NCBI GenBank assembly: GCA_017882985.1
Contig: JADGOK010000057.1
Span: 1 to 6,275, forward strand
Source: Acidimicrobiales bacterium
Lineage (GTDB): Bacteria > Actinomycetota > Acidimicrobiia > Acidimicrobiales > RAAP-2
Direction: 5' to 3'
DNA length: 6,275 nucleotides
Part shown: positions 1-6,275 of the stretch, in pieces
Position numbering within the stretch: the first letter of the stretch is position 1
How the letters are laid out: the number at the start of each line of letters is the position of its first letter
Made by a program: the position numbers and the translations under genes
Notes under the pieces: model-generated
Database searches by the model: none
The model's input: only the letters and a program-made list of their open reading frames with translations
Told to the model about the DNA's origin: nothing

Positions 1-507
<507 letters not shown>

Positions 508-539
508 CACTGCGTTGAGAAAGCCTAGCGAGGTGCGAA

Positions 540-1769
540 CTAGTGCTGCGTGCGCAGGCGAATCTTCTCAATCCGTTCAGTGTCGTGGTTAGCGTCGCCG
601 CCACGGTCGTCGAGCAGGAGCGCCCGGTCGGCCGCGGCTTCGGCCTCGGCGCTGACGTCGCGAGCGGCCAGGCGCGCGGCCACGCCCTCGGCGGCGATCT
701 TCTTCGCTTCTTCGACGAGAGCGGCGACCATCTCGTCCTCGGGAACGACGCGCACGATCTGGCCCTGGATGAAGAGGTGGCCGCGCTTCTTGCCCGCGGC
801 GATGCCGAGGTCGGCGTGGCGGGCTTCTCCCGGACCGTTCACGACGCAACCCATCACCGCCACCTGGATCGGCAGGTTCAGTTCCGACAGAGCGGCCTGG
901 GCTTCGGTGGCGACCTTGATGACGTCGACCTCGGCGCGTCCGCAACTCGGACAGGCGATGAGGTCGAGGCCCTTTCGCTCGCGCAGACCGAGCGCCTCGA
1001 GTAGTTGGCGCCCCGCGCGCGCCTCTTCGACCGGGTCGGCGGTGAGCGAGTAGCGAAGCGTGTCGCCGATGCCTTCGGCGAGCAACGTCGCGATACCGGC
1101 CGTCCCCTTCAAGAGTCCCCCGGGCAGCGGTCCGGCTTCGGTGACACCGAGGTGCAGCGGGTGGTCAAAGGTCTCCGAAGCGAGGCGGTAGGCCGCGATC
1201 ATGGTCGCGACCGATGAGGCCTTCACCGAAATCTTCACGTCCGAGAAGCCGACCTCTTCAAAATAGGCGAGCTCGACGCGCGCCGACTCGACGAGGGCCT
1301 CGGGCGTCGCGCCGCCGAAGCGTTCGTAGATGCTCGGGTGCAGACTGCCGGCGTTGACGCCGATGCGAATCGGTACGCCACGATCGCGCGCCTCGGCCGC
1401 CACCAACTTGATCTCTTCGGGCTTGCGCAGGTTGCCCGGGTTGAGCCGCAATCCCTGCACGCCGGCTTCGAGCGCGGCGAGCGCCATCTCCACGTGGAAG
1501 TGAATGTCTGCGACGATGGGTACGGGCGAGCGCGGCACGATCTGGGCGAGTCCCTCGGCGGCCGCTTGATCGTTGCACGTGCAGCGAACGATGTCCGCGC
1601 CAGCGCCAGCGAGTGCGTAGATCTGTTCGAGCGTTCCTTCGACGTCAGCGGTCTTGGTCGTCGTCATCGACTGGACCGAGATCGGGGCGTCGCCGCCGAC
1701 CTTGACTGCGCCGACGGCTATTTGGCGCGTGTGACGACGAGGAGAAAGGGAACTGGCGGTGACATCCAC
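540..1769 (-). CDS. ispG: 4-hydroxy-3-methylbut-2-enyl diphosphate synthase (IspG/GcpE)
   Basis: Converts 2-C-methyl-D-erythritol 2,4-cyclodiphosphate to HMBPP in the MEP isoprenoid pathway, using a 4Fe-4S cluster and an external electron donor. The 409-residue protein shows the bacterial two-domain layout: an N-terminal TIM barrel (about 15-260) with SVQSMTTTKT (31-40), NPGNL (110-114) and IRIGVNAGSLH (135-144 region), then a C-terminal cluster domain with ACPSCGR (C273, C276) and MGCVVNGPGEA (C308), the three Cys ligands, and E315 as the expected fourth ligand. Everything needed for activity appears intact. An Ala- and Glu-rich charged tail of about 45 residues (from about 362) follows the conserved part; such tails vary in Actinobacteria. 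The start is GTG; no ATG, GTG or TTG lies in frame in the gap after rseP, and the next candidate (Met35) would remove conserved sequence. It lies 37 bp after the rseP-type gene and 42 bp before proS. Confidence 0.97.
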   Translation of the reverse strand: MDVTASSLSPRRHTRQIAVGAVKVGGDAPISVQSMTTTKTADVEGTLEQIYALAGAGADIVRCTCNDQAAAEGLAQIVPRSPVPIVADIHFHVEMALAALEAGVQGLRLNPGNLRKPEEIKLVAAEARDRGVPIRIGVNAGSLHPSIYERFGGATPEALVESARVELAYFEEVGFSDVKISVKASSVATMIAAYRLASETFDHPLHLGVTEAGPLPGGLLKGTAGIATLLAEGIGDTLRYSLTADPVEEARAGRQLLEALGLRERKGLDLIACPSCGRAEVDVIKVATEAQAALSELNLPIQVAVMGCVVNGPGEARHADLGIAAGKKRGHLFIQGQIVRVVPEDEMVAALVEEAKKIAAEGVAARLAARDVSAEAEAAADRALLLDDRGGDANHDTERIEKIRLRTQH

Positions 1770-1775
1770 TCCCCC
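1770..1775 (-). promoter_or_regulatory. Poorly spaced G-rich ribosome binding site of ispG
   Basis: The minus strand reads GGGGGA directly abutting the GTG start of ispG, so the only Shine-Dalgarno-like sequence has essentially no spacer. An ATG two codons' worth downstream (GGATGTCACC) is out of frame and cannot be the start. No other in-frame start exists nearby, so GTG is kept, but initiation may be weak or depend on ribosomes arriving from rseP. This is an inference from spacing alone. Confidence 0.4.
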
Positions 1776-1791
1776 AGTCTGCCGTGCCCAC

Positions 1792-1810
1792 CGCCTAGGC
1801 GCAGCGCCTA
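1792..1810. repeat. Overlapping short palindromes at the rseP stop / ispG leader
   Basis: Two overlapping inverted repeats are visible. CGCCTAGGCG (1792-1801) is a perfect 10-bp palindrome, and TAGGCGCAGCGCCTA (1796-1810) is a palindrome around a single central A. The second contains the TAG stop of rseP. In the transcript each could form only a small GC-rich hairpin, and the two are mutually exclusive because they share bases 1796-1801. No T-run follows, so this is not a standard intrinsic terminator. It could be an mRNA processing or attenuation element, a protein-binding site, or chance in GC-rich DNA. Confidence 0.45.
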
Positions 1811-3073
1811 CTGGAAGGGATTGGCGATCGGGTGGACGATGTCGAGGTACATCGTGCTGAGAAAGAGCACGACGAGGACGGTCATGAACGCGTAGGCGTA
1901 GGGAACCATGCGGTTGATATCAGCGCGATAGCGACGTCCGGACCGGCTCCGCAAGCGCTCGTACGTCGCCACCGCCACGTACCCACCGTCGAGGGGCAAC
2001 ATCGGAATCATGTTCAACAGACCAATGGAGATGTTGACCGCCATCAAGATCTCGAGCAGCACGCCGAGGCCGGCGTGCGCACTCTGCACGGCGACGCGAG
2101 CGATCCCGACGATCGATCGGGGTCGGTTCTGCGCCACGGTCGGACTGGTCGCCACGGTGGGCGACGCCACTTGGTGAAAGAGACTCGAGAACTCACCGGG
2201 AGAAAAGACGTGCACCATGGCAATGGTGGTCAACCAGACGGTGTACCCGACCCTCTGGAACGATGACGGCACGGCCGCGATGACCGACGAGCGCGCCACC
2301 TGGTTCTCCAGTCCAATGCCGAGATAGCCCTGTGGCGCCGCACCAGAGACCAACGACTTGCCATCGACCTTGAGCGTGCGCCCGTCGACCGGCGTGGCGT
2401 GCAGGGTGAGGTCGCGTCCGTTACGAGCGACGACCACCGTCAGATTCTTTCCGGAACTATCGTGCACGGCGTTGACGAGTGTGGTCGAGCTGGTGATCGC
2501 GTGTCCGTTGATCGAAACGATCTGGTCGCCGACTTTCATGCCGGCGATCTGAGCGGCGTTTCGCGCATGGCCGTCCCACGGCGTGAAACTCTGGATGCCG
2601 ATACGTGATGATGACGGAAGTCCCACGAGCGTCAGTGACGCCCACGCCAGTACCAGTGCCATCACGAGGTGCATCAGCGATCCCGCCGACGCGAAGAGAA
2701 CCTTTCTCGGGTACGACGCCGCGCGGTAGGTGCGGTGTTCGTCGGCCGGATCGATCTCGTCGGTCCAGGTCATCCCCGGAACCTTCACGTAACCCCCGAG
2801 CAGCAGTGCCCGCACGCCGTAGCGGGTCTCGCCGCGCGTCGTCGACCACACGACGGGTCCAAAACCAACGAAGAAGTCGGTCACTTTCATACCGGAGCGT
2901 TTGGCGGTGATGAAGTGGCCGAATTCGTGGCCCATGATCATCACGATGATGGCGAAGATCACGACCGGCAACGCCCAGCCGGCCAACCACGTCAACAGCA
3001 CGACGATCGCGGCGACGCCCGCGAGGAACGTGACGAGTGAACGTCGAGAGGAGACCGAGGTCGTCGTGGCCAT
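1808..3073 (-). CDS. rseP: Site-2 type intramembrane zinc metalloprotease (RseP/Rip1 family)
   Basis: Membrane-embedded M50 protease that cleaves transmembrane substrates, in known relatives anti-sigma factors, to release membrane-stress signalling. The 421-residue protein has the zinc motif HEFGH (residues 49-53; H49, E50, H53), the downstream GGYVKVPG segment (93-100), a PDZ domain (about 165-230, with GMKVGDQIVSING at 178-190), and the second active-site motif N354-x-x-P-x-x-x-LDGG (D362 as third zinc ligand). Hydrophobic segments lie at about 14-33, 35-52, 124-150, 335-360 and 391-412. The segment at 14-33 is additional to the usual first helix that carries HExxH. The ATG start is preceded by GAAGAG with a 5-bp spacer; the dxr stop ends only 2 bp upstream, implying coupled translation. 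Its position between two MEP-pathway genes is typical of Actinobacteria (the Rip1 locus of Mycobacterium). The substrate cannot be inferred from this window. Confidence 0.95.
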   Translation of the reverse strand: MATTTSVSSRRSLVTFLAGVAAIVVLLTWLAGWALPVVIFAIIVMIMGHEFGHFITAKRSGMKVTDFFVGFGPVVWSTTRGETRYGVRALLLGGYVKVPGMTWTDEIDPADEHRTYRAASYPRKVLFASAGSLMHLVMALVLAWASLTLVGLPSSSRIGIQSFTPWDGHARNAAQIAGMKVGDQIVSINGHAITSSTTLVNAVHDSSGKNLTVVVARNGRDLTLHATPVDGRTLKVDGKSLVSGAAPQGYLGIGLENQVARSSVIAAVPSSFQRVGYTVWLTTIAMVHVFSPGEFSSLFHQVASPTVATSPTVAQNRPRSIVGIARVAVQSAHAGLGVLLEILMAVNISIGLLNMIPMLPLDGGYVAVATYERLRSRSGRRYRADINRMVPYAYAFMTVLVVLFLSTMYLDIVHPIANPFQ

Positions 3074-3075
3074 AA

Positions 3076-4242
3076 CTACTCTTCGAGGATACCGTGAGCC
3101 AGGCGGCGCGCGGTCGCATCATTCTCCAGCAAATCACTGAGCGACGCCAGCGGATCGTCAATGTACTGGTCCATTACCGCCGCGACGGTCGCCACAATTC
3201 TTGGCCAACTTATCCGACCCGCAAGGAACGCCTCGACCGCGACTTCGTTCGCCGCGCTCAGCCAGGCGGGCGCCGCGCCCCCGCGACGAGCGGCGGCGTA
3301 CGCGAGTTCGAGCGCCGGGAAGGACTCGTAGTCGGGCGCTTCGAAGCTGAGTGCCAGGGGCTGGGTGAAGTCGATCGCTCCCCAGGCGTGGTCGAGTCGT
3401 TCGGGTAGGCCGAGGCAGTACGCGATGGGTAGACGCATGTCGGGACGCGACAACTGCGCGACGACCGATCCGTCGACGAATTCGACCATCGAGTGCACGA
3501 TCGACTGGGGGTGCACGACGACGTCGACGCGACCCACTTCGATACCAAAGAGCGCCGACGCTTCGAGCACTTCGAGTCCCTTGTTCATCAGTGTCGAGGA
3601 GTCAATGGTGATCTTGGGTCCCATCGACCACGTGGGGTGGCGCAGCGCGTCGTCGCGACTCGCCGTCGCCAGGCGCTCCTTTGGCCATCCACGAAAAGGT
3701 CCACCCGAGGCGGTGAGTAGCAGCCGGCGAACGTCGGGGTAGCCCGAGGACGAGTTCGAGCTCGCGAGACATTGATGGATGGCACAGTGTTCAGAGTCGA
3801 TGGGCAGAACACTCGCGCCGGGCGTGGCGCGCGCCTGCGCCACCAGGGGCGCCGCCGCGATGAGGGACTCCTTGTTGGCGAGTGCCAAGCGTCGTCCGGA
3901 TTCGAGCGTCGCCATCGTGACCGGCAGACCGGCGAACCCCATGACCGCGTTGACGACAATGTCCGCACTCTGGGCCAGCTCGGAGAGGCCGGAAGAACCG
4001 ACCACGAGTTCGACGCGCGGGCCCAGCAGTTCGCTGAGTGTTTCGCGGTCCTCTTCACTCGCGATGCCGACGCGTCGCACGTGAAACTCCTCGGCGATGG
4101 CGGCGAGTTCACCCAAACGGCGTCCGCCCGCGATCGCCACCAGTTCGAACGCGTCGGGTTCGCGACGCAGCACGTCGAGAGTCTGGGTGCCAATCGAACC
4201 AGTGGCGCCCAGGAGCGCCACGCTTCGGCGCGTCGAGGACAT
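3076..4242 (-). CDS. dxr: 1-deoxy-D-xylulose 5-phosphate reductoisomerase
   Basis: Catalyses the NADPH- and metal-dependent conversion of DXP to 2-C-methyl-D-erythritol 4-phosphate, the first committed step of the MEP pathway. The 388 residues match the normal family length. Visible motifs in order are the NADPH-binding GATGSIG (12-18), ALANKESLI (120-128), the metal site PIDSEHCAIHQCL (147-159; D149 and E151), the catalytic-loop region TASGGPFRGW (177-186), HPTWSMGPKITIDSS (202-216), NKGLE with the third metal ligand E224, HPQSIVHSMVEF (244-255), and LSAANEVAVEAFL in the C-terminal helical domain. The Cys at 153, where many bacteria have Asn, is a mild variant; mycobacterial Dxr also varies there. 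ATG was chosen because the protein begins directly before the Rossmann strand. The cdsA stop lies 2 bp upstream and only a weak GGG precedes the start, so translation is probably coupled to cdsA. Confidence 0.98.
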   Translation of the reverse strand: MSSTRRSVALLGATGSIGTQTLDVLRREPDAFELVAIAGGRRLGELAAIAEEFHVRRVGIASEEDRETLSELLGPRVELVVGSSGLSELAQSADIVVNAVMGFAGLPVTMATLESGRRLALANKESLIAAAPLVAQARATPGASVLPIDSEHCAIHQCLASSNSSSGYPDVRRLLLTASGGPFRGWPKERLATASRDDALRHPTWSMGPKITIDSSTLMNKGLEVLEASALFGIEVGRVDVVVHPQSIVHSMVEFVDGSVVAQLSRPDMRLPIAYCLGLPERLDHAWGAIDFTQPLALSFEAPDYESFPALELAYAAARRGGAAPAWLSAANEVAVEAFLAGRISWPRIVATVAAVMDQYIDDPLASLSDLLENDATARRLAHGILEE

Positions 4243-4244
4243 CG

Positions 4245-5549
4245 TTAACCCAGTTTTAGGACGTGGGTCAGGTAGAACATCGTGGGAAGCGCGAAGAGTA
4301 GCCCGTCCATCCGGTCGAGCAGCCCACCGTGGCCCGGCAGCAAACGCCCCAGGTCCTTGATACCGAGCGTGCGCTTGACCATTGACTCGAAGAGGTCGCC
4401 GAGCGGCACCACGATCGAGAGCGCGACGGCGGCTTCCAATCCGGCGGTCCTCGTCCAGGGGCTGACGAGCGGCAGGACAATGAACCCGACGAGCAGCGTG
4501 ATCACCGTGCCACCAATCGTGCCCCCCACCGTCTTGTTCGGCGACAGCGCGGTGTTCAGCGGGCGTCGACCGAGGGAGCGGCCGACGAACAGCGCACCCG
4601 AGTCGTTCGCGACGGTCAAGAGGACGGCCCCGAAGAGGTACGCGAGGCCGTGATTGTCAACGAAGGAGCGCGGCGAGATCATGAGCAGCCCGTACGAGCC
4701 CAGTACGCCGATCCAGACGTACACGAAGAACGTCGCGCCGATCCCGTCGAGCACGTCGATCTTCTTCTCGGCGCTGAGGTACCACAGGAATCCAAAGATC
4801 ACGGTCAACACCGTGACGGCACCCAGTGCGGCCTGGCCCTTGTTGTAGGTCGCCACGCCCAAGGTCAAGACCGCGACGATGCCGAGCACCGTGGCCGGAT
4901 GCGCGCCCACCATTCGAAAGGCGGCGAACGCCTCGGCGGCGCCCCATCCGAGCGCGACGAGGACCAACACCGCGACGGGCAGCGTGCCGGCGAGGAAGAT
5001 GGCCCCCACCACGGCCGCGAGCAAGACGCCGGTGAAGGTGGCCATCGTGACGTTGCGCGGCGCACTCTGGCGCACGGCGCGACCCGCCAGGGGGTTGTGG
5101 GTCGCCGTGCGGCGCGTGCGTGCGGCGCGCACCGGTTCGGGGCGCGGCGTCTCTTCGATCGCCACCTCGTCGACGACGACCGTGTCGTCACTCAGCGTGA
5201 ACTCCCACGGGCGTAGATCCTGCTCTCGATTCTCGCTGGCGAGGAACGACGCGTCGAACTGATCTTCGTGCGCGACCCAGTCGGCTTCGCCCTCGCGCCA
5301 CGCGGGTGCGGGAATCGCGGCCCACGGATCGTCACTCTGGGCGGCCTCGCGCGCGACAACGATAGGGACCTGACCCGTCGGCGCGTCGGTCCAGTGTGGC
5401 AACAGCGTCGCTTCGTCGATAAAGGGAGCGTCGTCGGCCACTTCGGCCGCGACCTCGGCGCCGGTAACGGTCACGCGCGAGTCGGTAGCACTCACCACCG
5501 GCACTTCGCCGGTTGGTTCGCCTTCGAAGGAGTCGTCGTCAGACTTCAA
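4245..5549 (-). CDS. cdsA: Phosphatidate cytidylyltransferase (CDP-diglyceride synthase) with long N-terminal extension
   Basis: Integral membrane enzyme that makes CDP-diacylglycerol from phosphatidic acid and CTP, the branch point of phospholipid synthesis. The C-terminal part is diagnostic: the family signature runs from S389 through K392-R393, K398-D399, P405, H407-G-G, D412-R413 to D415 and fits every position of the PROSITE-style pattern as I recall it. ANDSGALFVGR (314-324) and SPNKTVGG (336-343) also match. Multiple hydrophobic segments fill about 168-430. Before these lies an unusual soluble region of about 165 residues, acidic and Trp-containing, with PTGEVPVV (12-19) and PTGQVPIVV (57-65), ending in a basic stretch (about 139-165). 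With 434 residues it is far longer than the usual 260-300. The start is TTG, overlapping frr by 11 bp, with AGGA 5 bp upstream. A shorter start inside the extension is possible, but the extension is in frame and open throughout. Confidence 0.95.
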   Translation of the reverse strand: MKSDDDSFEGEPTGEVPVVSATDSRVTVTGAEVAAEVADDAPFIDEATLLPHWTDAPTGQVPIVVAREAAQSDDPWAAIPAPAWREGEADWVAHEDQFDASFLASENREQDLRPWEFTLSDDTVVVDEVAIEETPRPEPVRAARTRRTATHNPLAGRAVRQSAPRNVTMATFTGVLLAAVVGAIFLAGTLPVAVLVLVALGWGAAEAFAAFRMVGAHPATVLGIVAVLTLGVATYNKGQAALGAVTVLTVIFGFLWYLSAEKKIDVLDGIGATFFVYVWIGVLGSYGLLMISPRSFVDNHGLAYLFGAVLLTVANDSGALFVGRSLGRRPLNTALSPNKTVGGTIGGTVITLLVGFIVLPLVSPWTRTAGLEAAVALSIVVPLGDLFESMVKRTLGIKDLGRLLPGHGGLLDRMDGLLFALPTMFYLTHVLKLG

Positions 5550-6108
5550 GTAGTTCCTGCTCCTTGTGAGCGAGCAGCGCGTCGACCTGCGCCACTTCGT
5601 CCTGGGTCAACTTGTCGAGCACTTTTTCGAGTCGCTCGGTATCGTCGGTGGAGAGTCCGTGTTCCTTCTCGAGGCTCTCGAGCTCCTGGCGCGCGTGGCG
5701 GCGAACAGCGCGTAGCGCCACCTTGCCCTCTTCGGCTTTGGTGCGAACGATCTTCACGAACGACTTGCGACGCTCTTCGGTGAGCGACGGGAACGTCAGT
5801 CGGATGATCTGGCCGTCGTTGGAGGGATTGAGTCCGAGATCAGCGTTGGCGATGGCCTTTTCGATCGCCGCCATCGCGCCCTTGTCAAAGGGTGAAACCA
5901 CGAGTAATCGAGGCTCGGGCACCGAGAAATTGGCCAACTGCTTGAGCGGCGTGTCCGAGCCGTAGTAGTCCACGAGGAGATTCTCGATCAGCGATGACGA
6001 CGCGCGTCCGGTACGCACGGTGGCGAACTCGCTCTTCACGTGCTCGAGGGCGCGAGCCATTCGTTCGCGCGTATCGTCCATGACCAGCTCAACTAGTTCG
6101 TTGTCCAT
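5539..6108 (-). CDS. frr: Ribosome recycling factor
   Basis: Acts with EF-G to split the post-termination ribosome into subunits so that it can reinitiate. The 189-residue protein is full length (family about 185). The visible family blocks are ATVRTGRAS (29-37) in the first long helix, the small beta domain with VDYYGSDTPLKQLANFSV (46-63) and RLLVVSPFD (67-75), KAIANADLGLNP (84-95), RLTFPSLTEERRK (103-115), and the third helix with ALRAVRR (131-137; R133 corresponds to the functionally important Arg132 of E. coli). The protein ends HKEQELLEV, the form I know from Actinobacteria. The ATG overlaps the pyrH stop by one base (TAATG), with GGTGAGG 2 bp upstream inside the last pyrH codons. Met10 is an alternative start that would shorten helix 1 slightly; the first ATG fits the family length better. 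Its 3' end overlaps cdsA by 11 bp. Confidence 0.98.
   Translation of the reverse strand: MDNELVELVMDDTRERMARALEHVKSEFATVRTGRASSSLIENLLVDYYGSDTPLKQLANFSVPEPRLLVVSPFDKGAMAAIEKAIANADLGLNPSNDGQIIRLTFPSLTEERRKSFVKIVRTKAEEGKVALRAVRRHARQELESLEKEHGLSTDDTERLEKVLDKLTQDEVAQVDALLAHKEQELLEV
5555..5558 (-). promoter_or_regulatory. Shine-Dalgarno site supporting the TTG start of cdsA
   Basis: AGGA on the minus strand lies 5 bp before the TTG at 5549-5547, inside the last codons of frr. The spacing is good, and no ATG or GTG in that frame is close by, so this site is the main reason for choosing the rare TTG start and for including the full N-terminal extension of CdsA. Confidence 0.55.
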
Positions 6109-6275
6109 TACCTCACCAGCGTACCGACGGCGTGACCGTCGAGCGCGCGACCAAGGTTTCCCTCGGCCATCAGGTCAAAGACGCGCAACGGAAGGTGATT
6201 GTCCTTGCAGAACGTGATCGCGGTCATATCCATGACCCGTAAGTTACGCGCGATCACCTCGTCGAACGAGATCTC
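6108..6275 (-). CDS. pyrH: UMP kinase, C-terminal end (truncated by window edge)
   Basis: UMP kinase phosphorylates UMP to UDP with ATP, in pyrimidine nucleotide synthesis. Only the last 55 residues and the TAA stop are in the window; the 5' end lies beyond the right edge. The fragment begins EISFDEVIARNLRVMDMTAI, matching the family's conserved segment in which the protein reads VMD-x-TA before the last helix, then DNHLPLRVFDL and GNLGRALDGHAVGTLVR. The ending at GTLV plus one residue is the normal C-terminus of bacterial UMP kinases of the amino-acid-kinase fold. The TAA shares its last base with the ATG of frr, so translation of frr is very likely coupled. pyrH directly before frr is an almost universal bacterial arrangement, which confirms the call despite the short fragment. 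Confidence 0.94.
   Translation of the reverse strand, partial: EISFDEVIARNLRVMDMTAITFCKDNHLPLRVFDLMAEGNLGRALDGHAVGTLVR

Noticed and set aside
1792..1810. Intrinsic terminator after rseP
   Set aside because: The stems are only about 5-6 bp and no U-tract follows in the transcript, so it is recorded as palindromes rather than a terminator.
1338..1895. Open plus-strand frame of 185 codons opposite ispG and the end of rseP
   Set aside because: It is antisense to confidently assigned conserved genes, is rich in Arg, Asp and His as expected for a shadow frame in GC-rich DNA, shows no family motif, and spans a gene boundary.
2457..3161. Second minus-strand frame of 234 codons across the rseP start and the dxr end
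   Set aside because: It is an out-of-frame reading of rseP and dxr, dominated by Arg and Asp, with no motif; both in-frame proteins are intact and conserved.
4650..5216. Open plus-strand frame of 188 codons opposite cdsA
   Set aside because: Its composition (Arg, Glu, His, Gly) mirrors the complementary strand of the membrane protein, it has no recognisable domain, and cdsA coding is secure throughout this stretch.
5268..5783. Open plus-strand frame of 171 codons opposite cdsA and frr
   Set aside because: Arg-rich and without motifs, it crosses the coupled frr/cdsA junction and is explained as a high-GC shadow.

Overview
The window is GC-rich and densely packed. All seven recognisable genes lie on the minus strand, so transcription runs from high to low coordinates. 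In transcription order they are the C-terminus of pyrH (UMP kinase), frr (ribosome recycling factor), cdsA (CDP-diglyceride synthase), dxr (MEP-pathway reductoisomerase), an rseP-type site-2 membrane protease, ispG (MEP-pathway 4Fe-4S enzyme), and the N-terminal third of proS (prolyl-tRNA synthetase).

The gene order pyrH-frr-cdsA-dxr-rseP-ispG is a conserved bacterial housekeeping cluster, and this version of it is typical of Actinobacteria. Protein details agree: the FRR ends in ELLEV and the protease carries an MKV..FFVGFGP..WS..RGET block, both of which I associate with actinobacterial homologues. The high GC, GTG and TTG starts, and a proS of the archaeal/eukaryotic-like class directly after ispG would suit a non-mycobacterial lineage such as Acidimicrobiia. 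That finer placement is an inference from memory, not a search.

Layout: pyrH and frr overlap by one base (TAATG). The 3' end of frr overlaps the TTG start of cdsA by 11 bp. cdsA to dxr and dxr to rseP are each separated by 2 bp. rseP to ispG has a 37-bp gap with a small palindromic element at the rseP stop, and ispG to proS has a 42-bp gap. There is no gene-free stretch longer than 42 bp. I see no convincing internal promoter or rho-independent terminator, so the block reads as one operon with tight translational coupling in its first five genes. No RNA gene, mobile element, CRISPR array or attachment site is visible.

Functionally the operon joins translation (frr, proS), nucleotide supply (pyrH), phospholipid head-group activation (cdsA), isoprenoid precursor synthesis by the MEP pathway (dxr and ispG, the second and a late step) and membrane proteolysis (rseP). 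I found no undescribed system. The points most worth a second look are a long hydrophilic N-terminal extension on CdsA with a repeated PTGxVP motif, an extra N-terminal hydrophobic segment on the protease, and the palindromes plus poorly spaced ribosome binding site in the rseP-ispG junction.
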